DNA from: a virus
Virus record (IMG/VR): IMGVR_UViG_3300028024_000009
Location: 1-60,546 of that record
DNA: 60,546 nt
Reading direction: 5' to 3' (one strand)
The notes under the pieces were generated by a model. The model made no database searches. It saw nothing but the letters and a program-made list of their open reading frames with translations, and was not told where the DNA came from. This document shows positions 23,183 to 31,802 of the stretch, one piece after another. The number at the start of each line of letters is the position of its first letter. Within the stretch, counting starts at the first letter, position 1. The translations under genes and the position numbers were made by a program.

Positions 23183-24657
23183 ACATTCGAACCCAGATCA
23201 AGAACTTTCTCATCGGTCTTACAGTCGCGGCCAGTGGGGTCGCGGTTGCGGCAACGTTCAATCTTTTCTCGCCGGCGACCGGTGTCCTCAAGGGCAACGC
23301 GAGCACGTACGTCACGACGGCCGCGAACTCGGCGGATATCCGAGGCCTGTGGACTGGCTCGTGTGATATCACCAAATTCTTGCGCGGAGATGGAGCGTGC
23401 GCTCAAGTCTCGCTGACGACGAATGTCACGGGGATCTTGCCAGTTCCGAATGGGGGCACCGGAGCCGCGACCCTCACGGGACTGATGCAAGGGAACGGTG
23501 CGAGCCCGATCACGAGCGTTGCCCAGGTGTCGGGAGGTATTCCCTATTTCAATACGGTCTCGACGATGGCGAGTTCGGCCGCTCTGACCGCCAATGCCCT
23601 GATGCTCGGGGGCGGGGTCGGTTCGTCTCCTACCACCCTGGGATCTCTCGGAACCACGACGACGGTTCTGCACGGTAATGCGGCAGGCGCTCCGACATTC
23701 GGAGCCGTTGCTCTGACAACCGACGTCAGCGGAGTTCTGCCCGTTGCGAACGGTGGCACCAACCTGAATGTCTCGGCCGACGACAACGTGATGGTTGGCA
23801 ACGGCACGACGTGGCAATCCAAAGCTCTGCCGACGTGCACGGACACCGGCGGTAATCATCTCAATTACGACATCTCGACGAATACCTTTTCGTGCGGCAC
23901 ATCGGCGCCCGGGGGCTTGACCGGATTCGCGAATCCGACCGCCTCCGTGGGCCTTAGCGCCGTCAACGGCGTCGCGACGACCGCGATGCGCTCCGATGCG
24001 GCACCGGCACTTTCTCAGTCGATCGCCCCGACGTGGACGGGGATCCACACGTTCAGCGCCAACAATGCGGCTCCACTGACCGTAACGAACTCGTTCACGG
24101 GATCCTACACGGTCAACGTAACCAACACGAGTACCGTCAGCGGTGACACATCGCGGTATACCCTTGCTGCTGGCTCTACCGCGGTTGCGCTATTCGCTGC
24201 GAATCAAAACCAGGCCGCAGCGATTGTCACTGGGGGGCCTACCGGGCCGCAGTTCGTGTTGCGTACGTTGGGGGCCTCCACTCCCCTCGTGTTCGGTACC
24301 GCCAACACCGAGCGCATGCGGATCAGCGATACGGGAGTAACGATTGGCGGTGCGCCTGTTCCTACATGGAAATTCACTTGGGCAAAATTCGATACAGCGG
24401 GAGCCGCCTGCGTTGTGGTGGCTGGTACTGGGTCATCCAATGTGAGTTCATGCACCTATAGCGGCGTTGGTGCATATACCGTAAATTTTACGGCTAACTA
24501 TCCCTCCGCGCCCACCTGTACCGCTACTTCTGCTTCGGCAACGCGGTATATCACCGTGGGGTCATCGACCAGTCAGGCGATTCTAGCTCAAGCTATTTTT
24601 CCGGGGGGCGGTGCAGGCGACGGCATTTTCAGTCTCACCTGTATCGGCAACCCTTAA
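23179..24657 (+). CDS. Tail fibre-like protein
   Basis: 492 residues. The N-terminal hydrophobic segment (about 8-24) looks like a signal peptide. The shaft consists of Pro-x-x-Asn-Gly-Gly-Thr repeats and the unit shared with 20312-20848 (Gly-Asn-Gly-Thr-Thr-Trp-Gln-Ser-Lys-Ala, about 215-250). The C-terminal 85 residues have four Cys and a compact beta pattern like a receptor-binding tip. It is likely a host-recognition fibre; specificity cannot be read from sequence. Confidence 0.7.
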   Translation: MNIRTQIKNFLIGLTVAASGVAVAATFNLFSPATGVLKGNASTYVTTAANSADIRGLWTGSCDITKFLRGDGACAQVSLTTNVTGILPVPNGGTGAATLTGLMQGNGASPITSVAQVSGGIPYFNTVSTMASSAALTANALMLGGGVGSSPTTLGSLGTTTTVLHGNAAGAPTFGAVALTTDVSGVLPVANGGTNLNVSADDNVMVGNGTTWQSKALPTCTDTGGNHLNYDISTNTFSCGTSAPGGLTGFANPTASVGLSAVNGVATTAMRSDAAPALSQSIAPTWTGIHTFSANNAAPLTVTNSFTGSYTVNVTNTSTVSGDTSRYTLAAGSTAVALFAANQNQAAAIVTGGPTGPQFVLRTLGASTPLVFGTANTERMRISDTGVTIGGAPVPTWKFTWAKFDTAGAACVVVAGTGSSNVSSCTYSGVGAYTVNFTANYPSAPTCTATSASATRYITVGSSTSQAILAQAIFPGGGAGDGIFSLTCIGNP

Positions 24658-24669
24658 AAGGAGATCGAG

Positions 24670-24873
24670 ATGCTGAACGAACATGGTACAAAGATCCTCG
24701 GTGTAGTCATCGCGCTACTCGGCTCGGTAATGCTGCTGACCCCCGAGCAGATCACGGCAATCATGGGGGAGCGAGGTCCGGGAATCATGACAGCGATTGC
24801 GGGACTCCTCACGGTGCTCCGAGGTTTCCAGAATTCCGGCAGTCTGCCGGGTGGTCCTAAGAAGGAGGAATGA
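24670..24873 (+). CDS. Holin-like membrane protein
   Basis: 67 residues with two hydrophobic helices (about 8-24 and 37-53) and a basic/acidic tail (Gly-Gly-Pro-Lys-Lys-Glu-Glu). Size and topology match small phage holins. It is directly followed by a lipoprotein gene, a common lysis-cassette layout. The identity is inferred. Confidence 0.6.
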   Translation: MLNEHGTKILGVVIALLGSVMLLTPEQITAIMGERGPGIMTAIAGLLTVLRGFQNSGSLPGGPKKEE

Positions 24874-25211
24874 TGAAAGCTCTACGGGTTGGACTCTTCG
24901 GAGTCATTTTCGTTCTGTTGGCGGCGTGCGCGAGTTCGCCACTGGCAGTCCCGACCACTTTTCAGGGGCGCGTCGACTATGCCGACAGCACCCTGACCGC
25001 CGTGGTTAACGCAACGACCGTCTCTCTTTCGGCCGGTCAGCTGTCGGTGAACGAGGCGAAGTCGGTCCGCGACATTGCGGAGCAGGCTCGAACGCTTCTG
25101 GACGCGGCACGAGCGGCTAGCGGCACTCCGGTCGGTGATCAGAACCTGACCTTGGCGATTGGAGTGCTGCAGAATATCCAAACATACCTGAACAAGAGGA
25201 ACCCCGGATGA
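24873..25211 (+). CDS. Lipoprotein, possible outer spanin
   Basis: 112 residues; two adjacent ATG codons (24870, 24873) are possible starts. The signal peptide ends in a clear lipobox Leu-Ala-Ala-Cys (Cys near residue 19), and the mature part is helical. With the holin-like gene upstream it could be an outer spanin, but no matching inner spanin is obvious; the helical 63-residue protein downstream lacks a membrane segment. Confidence 0.6.
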   Translation: MKALRVGLFGVIFVLLAACASSPLAVPTTFQGRVDYADSTLTAVVNATTVSLSAGQLSVNEAKSVRDIAEQARTLLDAARAASGTPVGDQNLTLAIGVLQNIQTYLNKRNPG

Positions 25212-25399
25212 AAGTCCAAGTAGCGCTGAATCTCGCAGTCGAGCTTCTCATCCAGGCTCAGAAGTTGTCCGCACTCGTTCATGCCGCGCAGATGAAGGGT
25301 AAAACCGATCTGACGGAAGAGGAGACGGCACAGCTCCTCTCGGATCGCGATGCCGCCTTCGACCGCCTGGACCAGGCGATCAAGAACGCGGAGGGGTAA
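25208..25399 (+). CDS. Small helical protein
   Basis: 63 residues, almost entirely helical (Leu-Ala-Val-Glu-Leu-Leu-Ile-Gln-Ala-Gln; Glu-Glu-Glu-Thr-Ala-Gln-Leu-Leu). It starts on ATGA after the lipoprotein gene. Not recognised. Confidence 0.55.
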   Translation: MKVQVALNLAVELLIQAQKLSALVHAAQMKGKTDLTEEETAQLLSDRDAAFDRLDQAIKNAEG

Positions 25400-25404
25400 G
25401 TCCC

Positions 25405-26064
25405 ATGGCCGAGTCAATGACCTTTACGAGCCTCAAGGAAGACATGCGTCGTTATCTCGAGAGAGGTAATGCGGCGGACACGGAGGTGTTTGCGCAGATC
25501 CCCCGCTTGATCACGCTCGCCGAAAGGTCGTTGGCTCGCGCCATTAAGGTTCAGGGATTCATCGTCCCGTACATCACAACCCTGCAAGCGGGAGTATCCG
25601 TCTACGCGAAACCCGCTCGGTGGCGTGAGACGGTCTCGATGAACTACGGCGGCAATGCGGCATTCACGGACGCAGGTAACAACCGACGCCAGTTGTTCCC
25701 GCGTGTGCTCGAATATCTGCGAACTTACTGGCCGAACTCGGACGAGCGCGATGTCCCAGAATTCTTCGCCGATTACGATTACAACCACTGGCTGATTGCC
25801 CCGACACCGGTCGCAGCGTTCAACTGGGAAGTGGTTCTCTACCAGCTGCCACCCCTGTTGGGGGATGACAACGGGACGAACTGGCTGACTGACTACGCAC
25901 CGAACGCGTTGCTATACAGATGTCTTCTCGAGGCCTCTCCGTTCCTGAAGAACGACGAGCGCATTCAGACTTGGCAAAATCTTTACACCGCGGAGCTGGG
26001 GGCTTTGGACACCGAAGACCTCCAGAACATCGCCAACCGGGAGTCGGTAAGGACCGAGAACTAA
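25405..26064 (+). CDS. Adaptor-like virion protein
   Basis: 219 residues. The N-terminal helical region (Leu-Lys-Glu-Asp-Met-Arg-Arg-Tyr-Leu-Glu-Arg-Gly, Ile-Pro-Arg-Leu-Ile-Thr-Leu-Ala-Glu-Arg) and a late Tyr-Arg-Cys-Leu-Leu-Glu-Ala resemble phage adaptor proteins of the DUF6682 kind, which sit under the portal. It is the second adaptor-like gene after 21337. Confidence 0.6.
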   Translation: MAESMTFTSLKEDMRRYLERGNAADTEVFAQIPRLITLAERSLARAIKVQGFIVPYITTLQAGVSVYAKPARWRETVSMNYGGNAAFTDAGNNRRQLFPRVLEYLRTYWPNSDERDVPEFFADYDYNHWLIAPTPVAAFNWEVVLYQLPPLLGDDNGTNWLTDYAPNALLYRCLLEASPFLKNDERIQTWQNLYTAELGALDTEDLQNIANRESVRTEN

Positions 26065-26065
26065 C

Positions 26066-27667
26066 ATGCCGTTCAATGAAGTATTCGGCGGCAACGCCAT
26101 CTATCCGGCCTCCCCAACGTTCTTGGAGTTGACTCTCGTCGAGAACACTCAGCTCGAATGGCCTCTCGAGCAGAACATGGCGGGCGGCACGATTCTGGCG
26201 ACTGAGATCGAGATTTTTCCGGCCGGCCCCGGTCTCTCCGTGATGATGCCGGATGCGACACAGGGGTCACCCGGATACACGACGACTTTCTTCAATGCCG
26301 CAGCCGATACGTTCACCGTTAAGAGTTCGACCGGAGTGACGCTCGCAACCGTGGCCTCCGGGGATGCCTGGACCATATGGCTTCGAGATAACACCACGCC
26401 TTCTGGCCTCTGGCGTGTCTTTCAGATGGGCGTGGGGATCTCCAACGCGAATGCCGCTGATCTGGCGGGTGCCGGCCTCGTCGCGATCTCGACTACCCTG
26501 AATGAGGAAATCGAGGTCTCCAGTCAGGTGGTTGATTACGGGATCGTCAATCTCGATCGCGCTCGACTGATTCAATGGCTCGGAGGCGTCGGAAATCTCA
26601 CGCTCCCGGATGCGGCGACGGTCGGAGCGAACTGGTTCGTCTCGATCAAGAATTCTGGCTCCGGGATCGTTACGGTCTTGCCTCAAGGCGGCGCCACGAT
26701 TGATGGACAAGCGTCGTTGCCGCTGAGTCTCGAGGATTCCTCCTGGCTCGTAACGAACGGGGTCAATTGGTTCACACTCGGCTTCGGTCAATCAAATCCC
26801 AGCGTCTTCGACTTCCTTGCGATGTCAGTCGCCGGATCGGGGAGTTCCGCTCTCACAGGGTCGCAGCTTAACCGCGTGTCGTATGAGTTCACCGGGGTAC
26901 TGACGGGCAACCGGAGTATCATCGTTCCGAACACGGTCCAGCAGTACTGGGTCTTCAACAACACTACGGGCCCGTTCACGCTCACTATCAAGACGGCGGC
27001 GAATCCGGGTGTGACGGTTCCCCAGGGAACTCGCATTATTCTCTACTGCAATGGTACGGATGTCGTCAACGCAGAGACGAATACCGCGAGCCTCCCTGCG
27101 GTTGTTCAGGGAGATACACTGTACGGTTCGGCTCCGGGAATTCTCACCGCGCTGCCGAAGACCCCATCGCTGTATCAGGTGCTGAAGAATTCTGGAGCAT
27201 CGAACAACCCCGCCTGGGGGGCCCCGCCGTTCCTCGCGGCTAAGGTGACTCGCATCGGTACTCAGGCGGCTGCCAGCGGATCGCCCACAATCATCTCTTG
27301 GAATGCGGAGGTAACCGACGAGGGGGCGTGGCATGATAATGTTACTAATCCCACTCGGCTGACGGTTCCTCCCGGGGTCAATTGGTACAAAGCCGAAGCT
27401 CTGGTCATCATCAATCTGACGAGTGCGAACGTTCCGTTCACGGTTCAGCTCTTCGCCCTGATTAACGGCTCGGGGGGAAACTCCCCGGTCGCTCAGGCTT
27501 ATTTCCCCTCCCTCCCTGGAGCGTCTCTATCGATCCCGATGTACGTCTCGACCGGTTGGGAAGCTTGCGTTCCGGGCCAGTACATCGAGTTTGAGGTGAT
27601 CGTTACCGGAACCGGCGGGGGAACCATTCAAGGAACTTCCATCGGCATGATCGAGGGTCGCCCCTAA
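26066..27667 (+). CDS. Large beta-rich tail protein
   Basis: 533 residues, low in charge and made of repeated strand pairs (Gly-Asn-Leu-Thr-Leu-Pro-Asp-Ala; Phe-Thr-Leu-Thr-Ile-Lys-Thr). The final 130 residues look like a separate C1q/TNF-like sandwich. Probably a tail spike or fibre component; no catalytic motif is visible. Confidence 0.55.
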   Translation: MPFNEVFGGNAIYPASPTFLELTLVENTQLEWPLEQNMAGGTILATEIEIFPAGPGLSVMMPDATQGSPGYTTTFFNAAADTFTVKSSTGVTLATVASGDAWTIWLRDNTTPSGLWRVFQMGVGISNANAADLAGAGLVAISTTLNEEIEVSSQVVDYGIVNLDRARLIQWLGGVGNLTLPDAATVGANWFVSIKNSGSGIVTVLPQGGATIDGQASLPLSLEDSSWLVTNGVNWFTLGFGQSNPSVFDFLAMSVAGSGSSALTGSQLNRVSYEFTGVLTGNRSIIVPNTVQQYWVFNNTTGPFTLTIKTAANPGVTVPQGTRIILYCNGTDVVNAETNTASLPAVVQGDTLYGSAPGILTALPKTPSLYQVLKNSGASNNPAWGAPPFLAAKVTRIGTQAAASGSPTIISWNAEVTDEGAWHDNVTNPTRLTVPPGVNWYKAEALVIINLTSANVPFTVQLFALINGSGGNSPVAQAYFPSLPGASLSIPMYVSTGWEACVPGQYIEFEVIVTGTGGGTIQGTSIGMIEGRP

Positions 27668-29197
27668 ATGTACACCCCAACCCTCATTCGCTCGCAACCG
27701 GGGATCAAACGGGACGGAACCGAGTTCGAAGGCGATTTTTACACGGACGGGCAGTGGTGCCGATTTCAGCGTGGGCTGCCGCGTAAGATCGGCGGTTATC
27801 GGAACACCACCCCCCGACTGCGCGAGAAAGTCTACGGGATGTCATCGTTCTCCGCTGACCTCCTAAACTATGTCGCTTGTGGTGAGGGAAGTTTTCTCGA
27901 GCAGGTGTCCATCGACCAGAACGGCAACCCGACCGCGATCTCTGATCGCACTCCAGTCGCATTCGTGCCGAACGTGAACAATGTCTGGCAATTTGCGAAT
28001 CTCCCGAGTGCGGTCGCCTCAGCGACTGACTTGATCGCGCACGGAGCCCCGAATCTCGCGGATATCGCTAATCAGACTTCGACTCAGATCTGGTACGGCC
28101 AAGCCGACCTCGGAACTCCGCTAGTAGCTACGGGGCTCGATCCCCAGAGCGGCGGGGCGTGCGCTATCGGTCCGTACCTCTTCGGTTATGGCAATGCGGG
28201 CTTCGTTCAGTGGACGGCGCCGAACGATCCCACGACGTTCCAGAACGAGGCGAGGGTGACAGGCCAGAAGATCGTTTACGGTCGCGAGTTGCGCGGCGGG
28301 GGGAACGGCCCCGCTGGAATCTTCTGGTCCCTCGATTCTCTGCTTCGAGCCACATTCATCGCCGGAGTGACTGATCCGGCCGCAGACCCAGTCTTCGCGT
28401 TCGATACACTGGCAAGTGATCTCTCGATTCTCTCGTCCCGGGGAGTCGTCGAATACGACGGTGTCTACTACTGGTGGGATACCGGTCGCCCCTTGATGTT
28501 CAACGGTGTCGTGCGCGAAGTGCCGAATACCATGAACATCAACTACTTTCTGGACGGACTGAATTTCTCGCAGCGGCAGAAGATCTTCGCGATGAAGGTT
28601 CCTCGGTTCGGGGAGATCTGGTGGTGCTATCCTCGAGGCAATGCGACCGAGTGCACTCACGCCATCATCCTAAACGTGAGGGAGAACACGTGGTATGACA
28701 CGGAGCTTCCGCCGTCGATGCGAACCTCCGGAATTTACGCATCTGTCTACCCGAAACCGTTCATGACCGATGCGACGGAGTCACCCACTGGATTCGGCTT
28801 ATGGCAGCACGAGACGGGGGTCGATGAAGTCTCTAGCTCGCTAGTCAACCCAATCCCCTCGTTCTTCCAGACAGCGGATATCGCCATGATGACTACTGAG
28901 AAGCCGACCAATCAGAGTCTAAGCGTGGCAGTGATCGAGCCCGACTTCGTTCAAGTGGGGAACATGACCGTTACCGTCACAGGTAAGGCGAACGCTCGCG
29001 CTCCGATCCAGGAGAGTGCGGCCAAGACGTTCGTCCCGGATACGGGGTCTCTCACTGCCGATGAGCAGATTGTAAGACTCAAGGAAGAGCGACGTGAGCT
29101 GCGGTTTAAGTTCGAAACGAACACTCCGAATGGCGACTACCAGATGGGCCAGCCTCTCGTGCACCTCGAACCGACCGACTCGAGGGTGACCACATGA
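27668..29197 (+). CDS. P22 gp10-like packaged-DNA stabilisation protein
   Basis: 509 residues starting one base after the previous stop. The pattern Leu-Ile-Arg-Ser-Gln-Pro-Gly-Ile-Lys-Arg-Asp-Gly-Thr, Cys-Arg-Phe-Gln-Arg-Gly-Leu-Pro-Arg-Lys, Trp-Arg-like aromatic repeats and Ile-Trp-Trp-Cys-Tyr-Pro fits the beta-propeller hub that plugs the podovirus tail (phage stabilisation protein family). It would close the portal after packaging. Confidence 0.7.
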   Translation: MYTPTLIRSQPGIKRDGTEFEGDFYTDGQWCRFQRGLPRKIGGYRNTTPRLREKVYGMSSFSADLLNYVACGEGSFLEQVSIDQNGNPTAISDRTPVAFVPNVNNVWQFANLPSAVASATDLIAHGAPNLADIANQTSTQIWYGQADLGTPLVATGLDPQSGGACAIGPYLFGYGNAGFVQWTAPNDPTTFQNEARVTGQKIVYGRELRGGGNGPAGIFWSLDSLLRATFIAGVTDPAADPVFAFDTLASDLSILSSRGVVEYDGVYYWWDTGRPLMFNGVVREVPNTMNINYFLDGLNFSQRQKIFAMKVPRFGEIWWCYPRGNATECTHAIILNVRENTWYDTELPPSMRTSGIYASVYPKPFMTDATESPTGFGLWQHETGVDEVSSSLVNPIPSFFQTADIAMMTTEKPTNQSLSVAVIEPDFVQVGNMTVTVTGKANARAPIQESAAKTFVPDTGSLTADEQIVRLKEERRELRFKFETNTPNGDYQMGQPLVHLEPTDSRVTT

Positions 29198-29421
29198 TCG
29201 ATCCCACCTTCATGGAAGCCGTCGAGTGGACCGATCGGATGGCGATGCTGCTTCCCCGAATCCAACCGATCAAGATCAATCGGGAGGAGGATTGGAAAGC
29301 GTGGGCTCGGCACGTTCTCCAGTCGGCGGAGATTTCGAGACACAATCCTCCCAACCCTGAGGCCTTCTCCGACTGGAGAGAGTGGGCCTCTCGTTTTAAT
29401 GAGACGGTTCCAACATTATGA
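29194..29421 (+). CDS. Small hypothetical protein
   Basis: 75 residues, rich in Trp, with a Glu-Asp-Trp-Lys-Ala-Trp-Ala-Arg helix. It is coupled by ATGA to both large neighbours. Many podoviruses have a small Trp-rich gene at this position; function unknown. Confidence 0.6.
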   Translation: MIDPTFMEAVEWTDRMAMLLPRIQPIKINREEDWKAWARHVLQSAEISRHNPPNPEAFSDWREWASRFNETVPTL

Positions 29422-30779
29422 GTATCCTGCGCCATCTCGCCCGTCGTAAGTTCGCCCAGGGTGGAGATTCCCGAGTTACGCTAAATGATCCGTACCTCAC
29501 GGGGATGTCGGATCCTCGACCGAATCTCCAGACCTCGGGGGACTCCTCCGCCGGTGGCCGACAATACCATCCGATGGCCGAGGATGCGTACTACACCTAC
29601 GGGCAGACCGGAGGGGAGCATCAGTTCTTCACGGGCAAGTTGCCCGTAGCTCCCCTGAAACCCAACAACCTCCCTTCGGGCGGGGGCGGTTCATCCGGAG
29701 GGGGCGGTGGGGCTGGGGTGCTCGGAGATCTCGTACAACTTGCGGGAGCTGCGAAGAATGCCGGCGCGCTTGCGAATATGGCCGGTATCGATAATCAGTA
29801 TACCCAGGCGATGCAGAATCCTATTGGGGCCCTAAAGGATGCGTATGGGAACTACCAGCTGAACAACAACGTCGGTTCGGGTCAATACGCGAACAACGCT
29901 CTCAACGATGCGGGATACGGTTCGAGCTGGACGACTCCGGCTCTCACGGGTCTCGGAGCGGCCGGCGCAGCCTCGACCGGTCTCGGAAGCGGCGTGACGG
30001 CAACGATCACCCCTGAACTGATCGGGGAAGGTGCGGCGGGTGCGGCTGGAGCTGCCGGCGCTGGTGCGGGTGCTGCCGAGGTCGGGTCGGCTGCAGGAGC
30101 AGGCTCAACGGCCGGTGCCGGGGCTGCTGGAGCGGGTGCCGGAAGCTCCGGGCTCGGCGCGACGCTCGCCTCAAGCGGGATCGCCACCGCATTGCCGATT
30201 GCCGCCATCGGTTGGGCTGTCGCCGATGCGGCCAATAAGTCCGGGGACATCAAATCGGGAGCAACCTCCGATCTGCTGAAGTCACTTCAGGGGAGCGGAT
30301 TTATCACTCTGATGGATCCTCGGACGCAGACCTACAAGCTCGCAGACGGTCGGATGGTGCGTGCAGACCAGGGAGCCCGTGCGGTCTCTGAAGCGCTCCG
30401 AAAGGGGGATCAGGCGGGAGCGCAGGCTGCGTTCGAGGCGTGGATCAATGGAGCGAAATCTCCGGGAGGTCATGCTTCGGGGGGTCGATCGTTCGAGACG
30501 GGCAAGCCCGGAGTGCTCGCCTACGCGACTGACCCAAAGTACGTCGGGCCCGTTCGGGGCAAAGGGACCGGGAGATCGGATGAGATCCCCGCCCGTCTTT
30601 CGGACGGTGAGTACGTGATGGACGCCGAGACGGTTGCGATGCTCGGTGATGGCTCGACGGATGCTGGCGCAAAGAAACTGGATGAGATGAGAGCGCGGTT
30701 GCGATCTCACAAGGGTAAGAAGCTTGCTCAAGGCAAGTTCTCCGATAATGCCAAAGACCCGATGGAGTACGTCAAGTGA
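29418..30779 (+). CDS. Gly/Ala-rich internal virion protein with FAQGG motif
   Basis: 453 residues. It opens with Arg-Lys-Phe-Ala-Gln-Gly-Gly. Residues of about 85-260 are dominated by Gly/Ala (many Ala-Gly-Ala repeats and two hydrophobic stretches that could cross a membrane). The C-terminal third has Ser-Gly-Gly-Arg-Ser-Phe and Leu-Ser-Asp-Gly-Glu-Tyr-Val-Met-Asp-Ala-Glu-Thr-Val, typical of phage head or ejection proteins. Likely injected with the DNA. Confidence 0.6.
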   Translation: MSILRHLARRKFAQGGDSRVTLNDPYLTGMSDPRPNLQTSGDSSAGGRQYHPMAEDAYYTYGQTGGEHQFFTGKLPVAPLKPNNLPSGGGGSSGGGGGAGVLGDLVQLAGAAKNAGALANMAGIDNQYTQAMQNPIGALKDAYGNYQLNNNVGSGQYANNALNDAGYGSSWTTPALTGLGAAGAASTGLGSGVTATITPELIGEGAAGAAGAAGAGAGAAEVGSAAGAGSTAGAGAAGAGAGSSGLGATLASSGIATALPIAAIGWAVADAANKSGDIKSGATSDLLKSLQGSGFITLMDPRTQTYKLADGRMVRADQGARAVSEALRKGDQAGAQAAFEAWINGAKSPGGHASGGRSFETGKPGVLAYATDPKYVGPVRGKGTGRSDEIPARLSDGEYVMDAETVAMLGDGSTDAGAKKLDEMRARLRSHKGKKLAQGKFSDNAKDPMEYVK

Positions 30780-31789
30780 GCAGCGGAGTTCTCGGATTTC
30801 TCTTCGACGGGAAACCCCCGCCATCGGTCACCACTTACGGCTCGACTACGTCGAATGTTCCCCAGTGGATGAGCGATTACACCCAGGGGGTCCTCAATCA
30901 GGCGAACGCGGTCGCCGGACAGGATTATCAGCCGTACGAAGGACCGCGCATTGCGGGCTTCTCTCCGGAGCAGCAGCAAGCCTTCCAGTTGGCTGAGGGG
31001 AACGTCGGTAGCTGGTATCCCGGGGTGACCGGGGGGATGAACCAGACCCAGGGAATCCTCGGTCAGCTGACACCCACTATCGGTCAGAATCTTCAGACAG
31101 CGGGGGGAACGTTCACGGGTGCGAATGTCGATAAGTACATGAACCCGTACATTCAGAACGTCACGAAGCAGGCTCAGAATCTCGCGAATCGAAATTTCAA
31201 CGAGAATTTGATGCCGAGCATTCAGAACACGTTCACGCGTGCCGGGCAGTACGGCTCTACGCGCATGGCGAACGCAGTCGGCAATGCGGCTCGAAACACC
31301 TCCGAAAGTCTGCAATCGGCGGCCGATGCCTCTCTCGCGCAGGGATACAATACTGCGGGTCAGATGTTCGGAGCGGATGCGAGTCGGGCCGGCATACTCG
31401 CACAGCTCGGAGTGCAGTCCGGACTGACGGGAGCTAATCAGATGTCCGCGCTCGGTGAGACACTCAGCCGACTCGGTCTCAGCGACGCTGCTACTCTGGA
31501 GAATATCGGGCAGCAGAAGCAAGGTCTGCAGCAGAAGAGCCTCGATCAGGCGTACTCGGACTTCACCGCTCAGCGCGACTATCCGAAGCAGCAGACCGAC
31601 TGGCTATCGAACATCATTCGAGGCATCCCGAACTCGGCAGTTCCGACGAGCACGACGCGAACGGAGACGGGCCCGTACCAAGGGGACATGCAGTCGGGTC
31701 TCGTAGGCTCGCTGGGCTCACTGCTCTCCCTCTGGCAAGGCATTCAGAAAGATACTGGTACTCCCGCAGCTACCACCAAGCAGCCCTAA
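30776..31789 (+). CDS. Internal virion/ejection protein
   Basis: 337 residues; Gln/Ala/Asn-rich helices. The N-terminal Val-Pro-Gln-Trp-Met-x-Asp-Tyr-x-x-x-Val-Leu, Tyr-Gln-Pro-Tyr-x-Gly-Pro-Arg-Ile-Ala-Gly-Phe-Ser-x-x-Gln-Gln-Gln-Ala-Phe pattern is widespread among phage virion proteins that precede ejection proteins. Exact function unknown. Confidence 0.6.
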   Translation: MSSGVLGFLFDGKPPPSVTTYGSTTSNVPQWMSDYTQGVLNQANAVAGQDYQPYEGPRIAGFSPEQQQAFQLAEGNVGSWYPGVTGGMNQTQGILGQLTPTIGQNLQTAGGTFTGANVDKYMNPYIQNVTKQAQNLANRNFNENLMPSIQNTFTRAGQYGSTRMANAVGNAARNTSESLQSAADASLAQGYNTAGQMFGADASRAGILAQLGVQSGLTGANQMSALGETLSRLGLSDAATLENIGQQKQGLQQKSLDQAYSDFTAQRDYPKQQTDWLSNIIRGIPNSAVPTSTTRTETGPYQGDMQSGLVGSLGSLLSLWQGIQKDTGTPAATTKQP

Positions 31790-31802
31790 TTCGGAGACGA
31801 CG

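Noticed and set aside
29990-30170. Minisatellite-like Ala/Gly repeat
   Set aside because: It encodes the Gly/Ala-rich region of the internal virion protein; no regular repeat unit at the nucleotide level.
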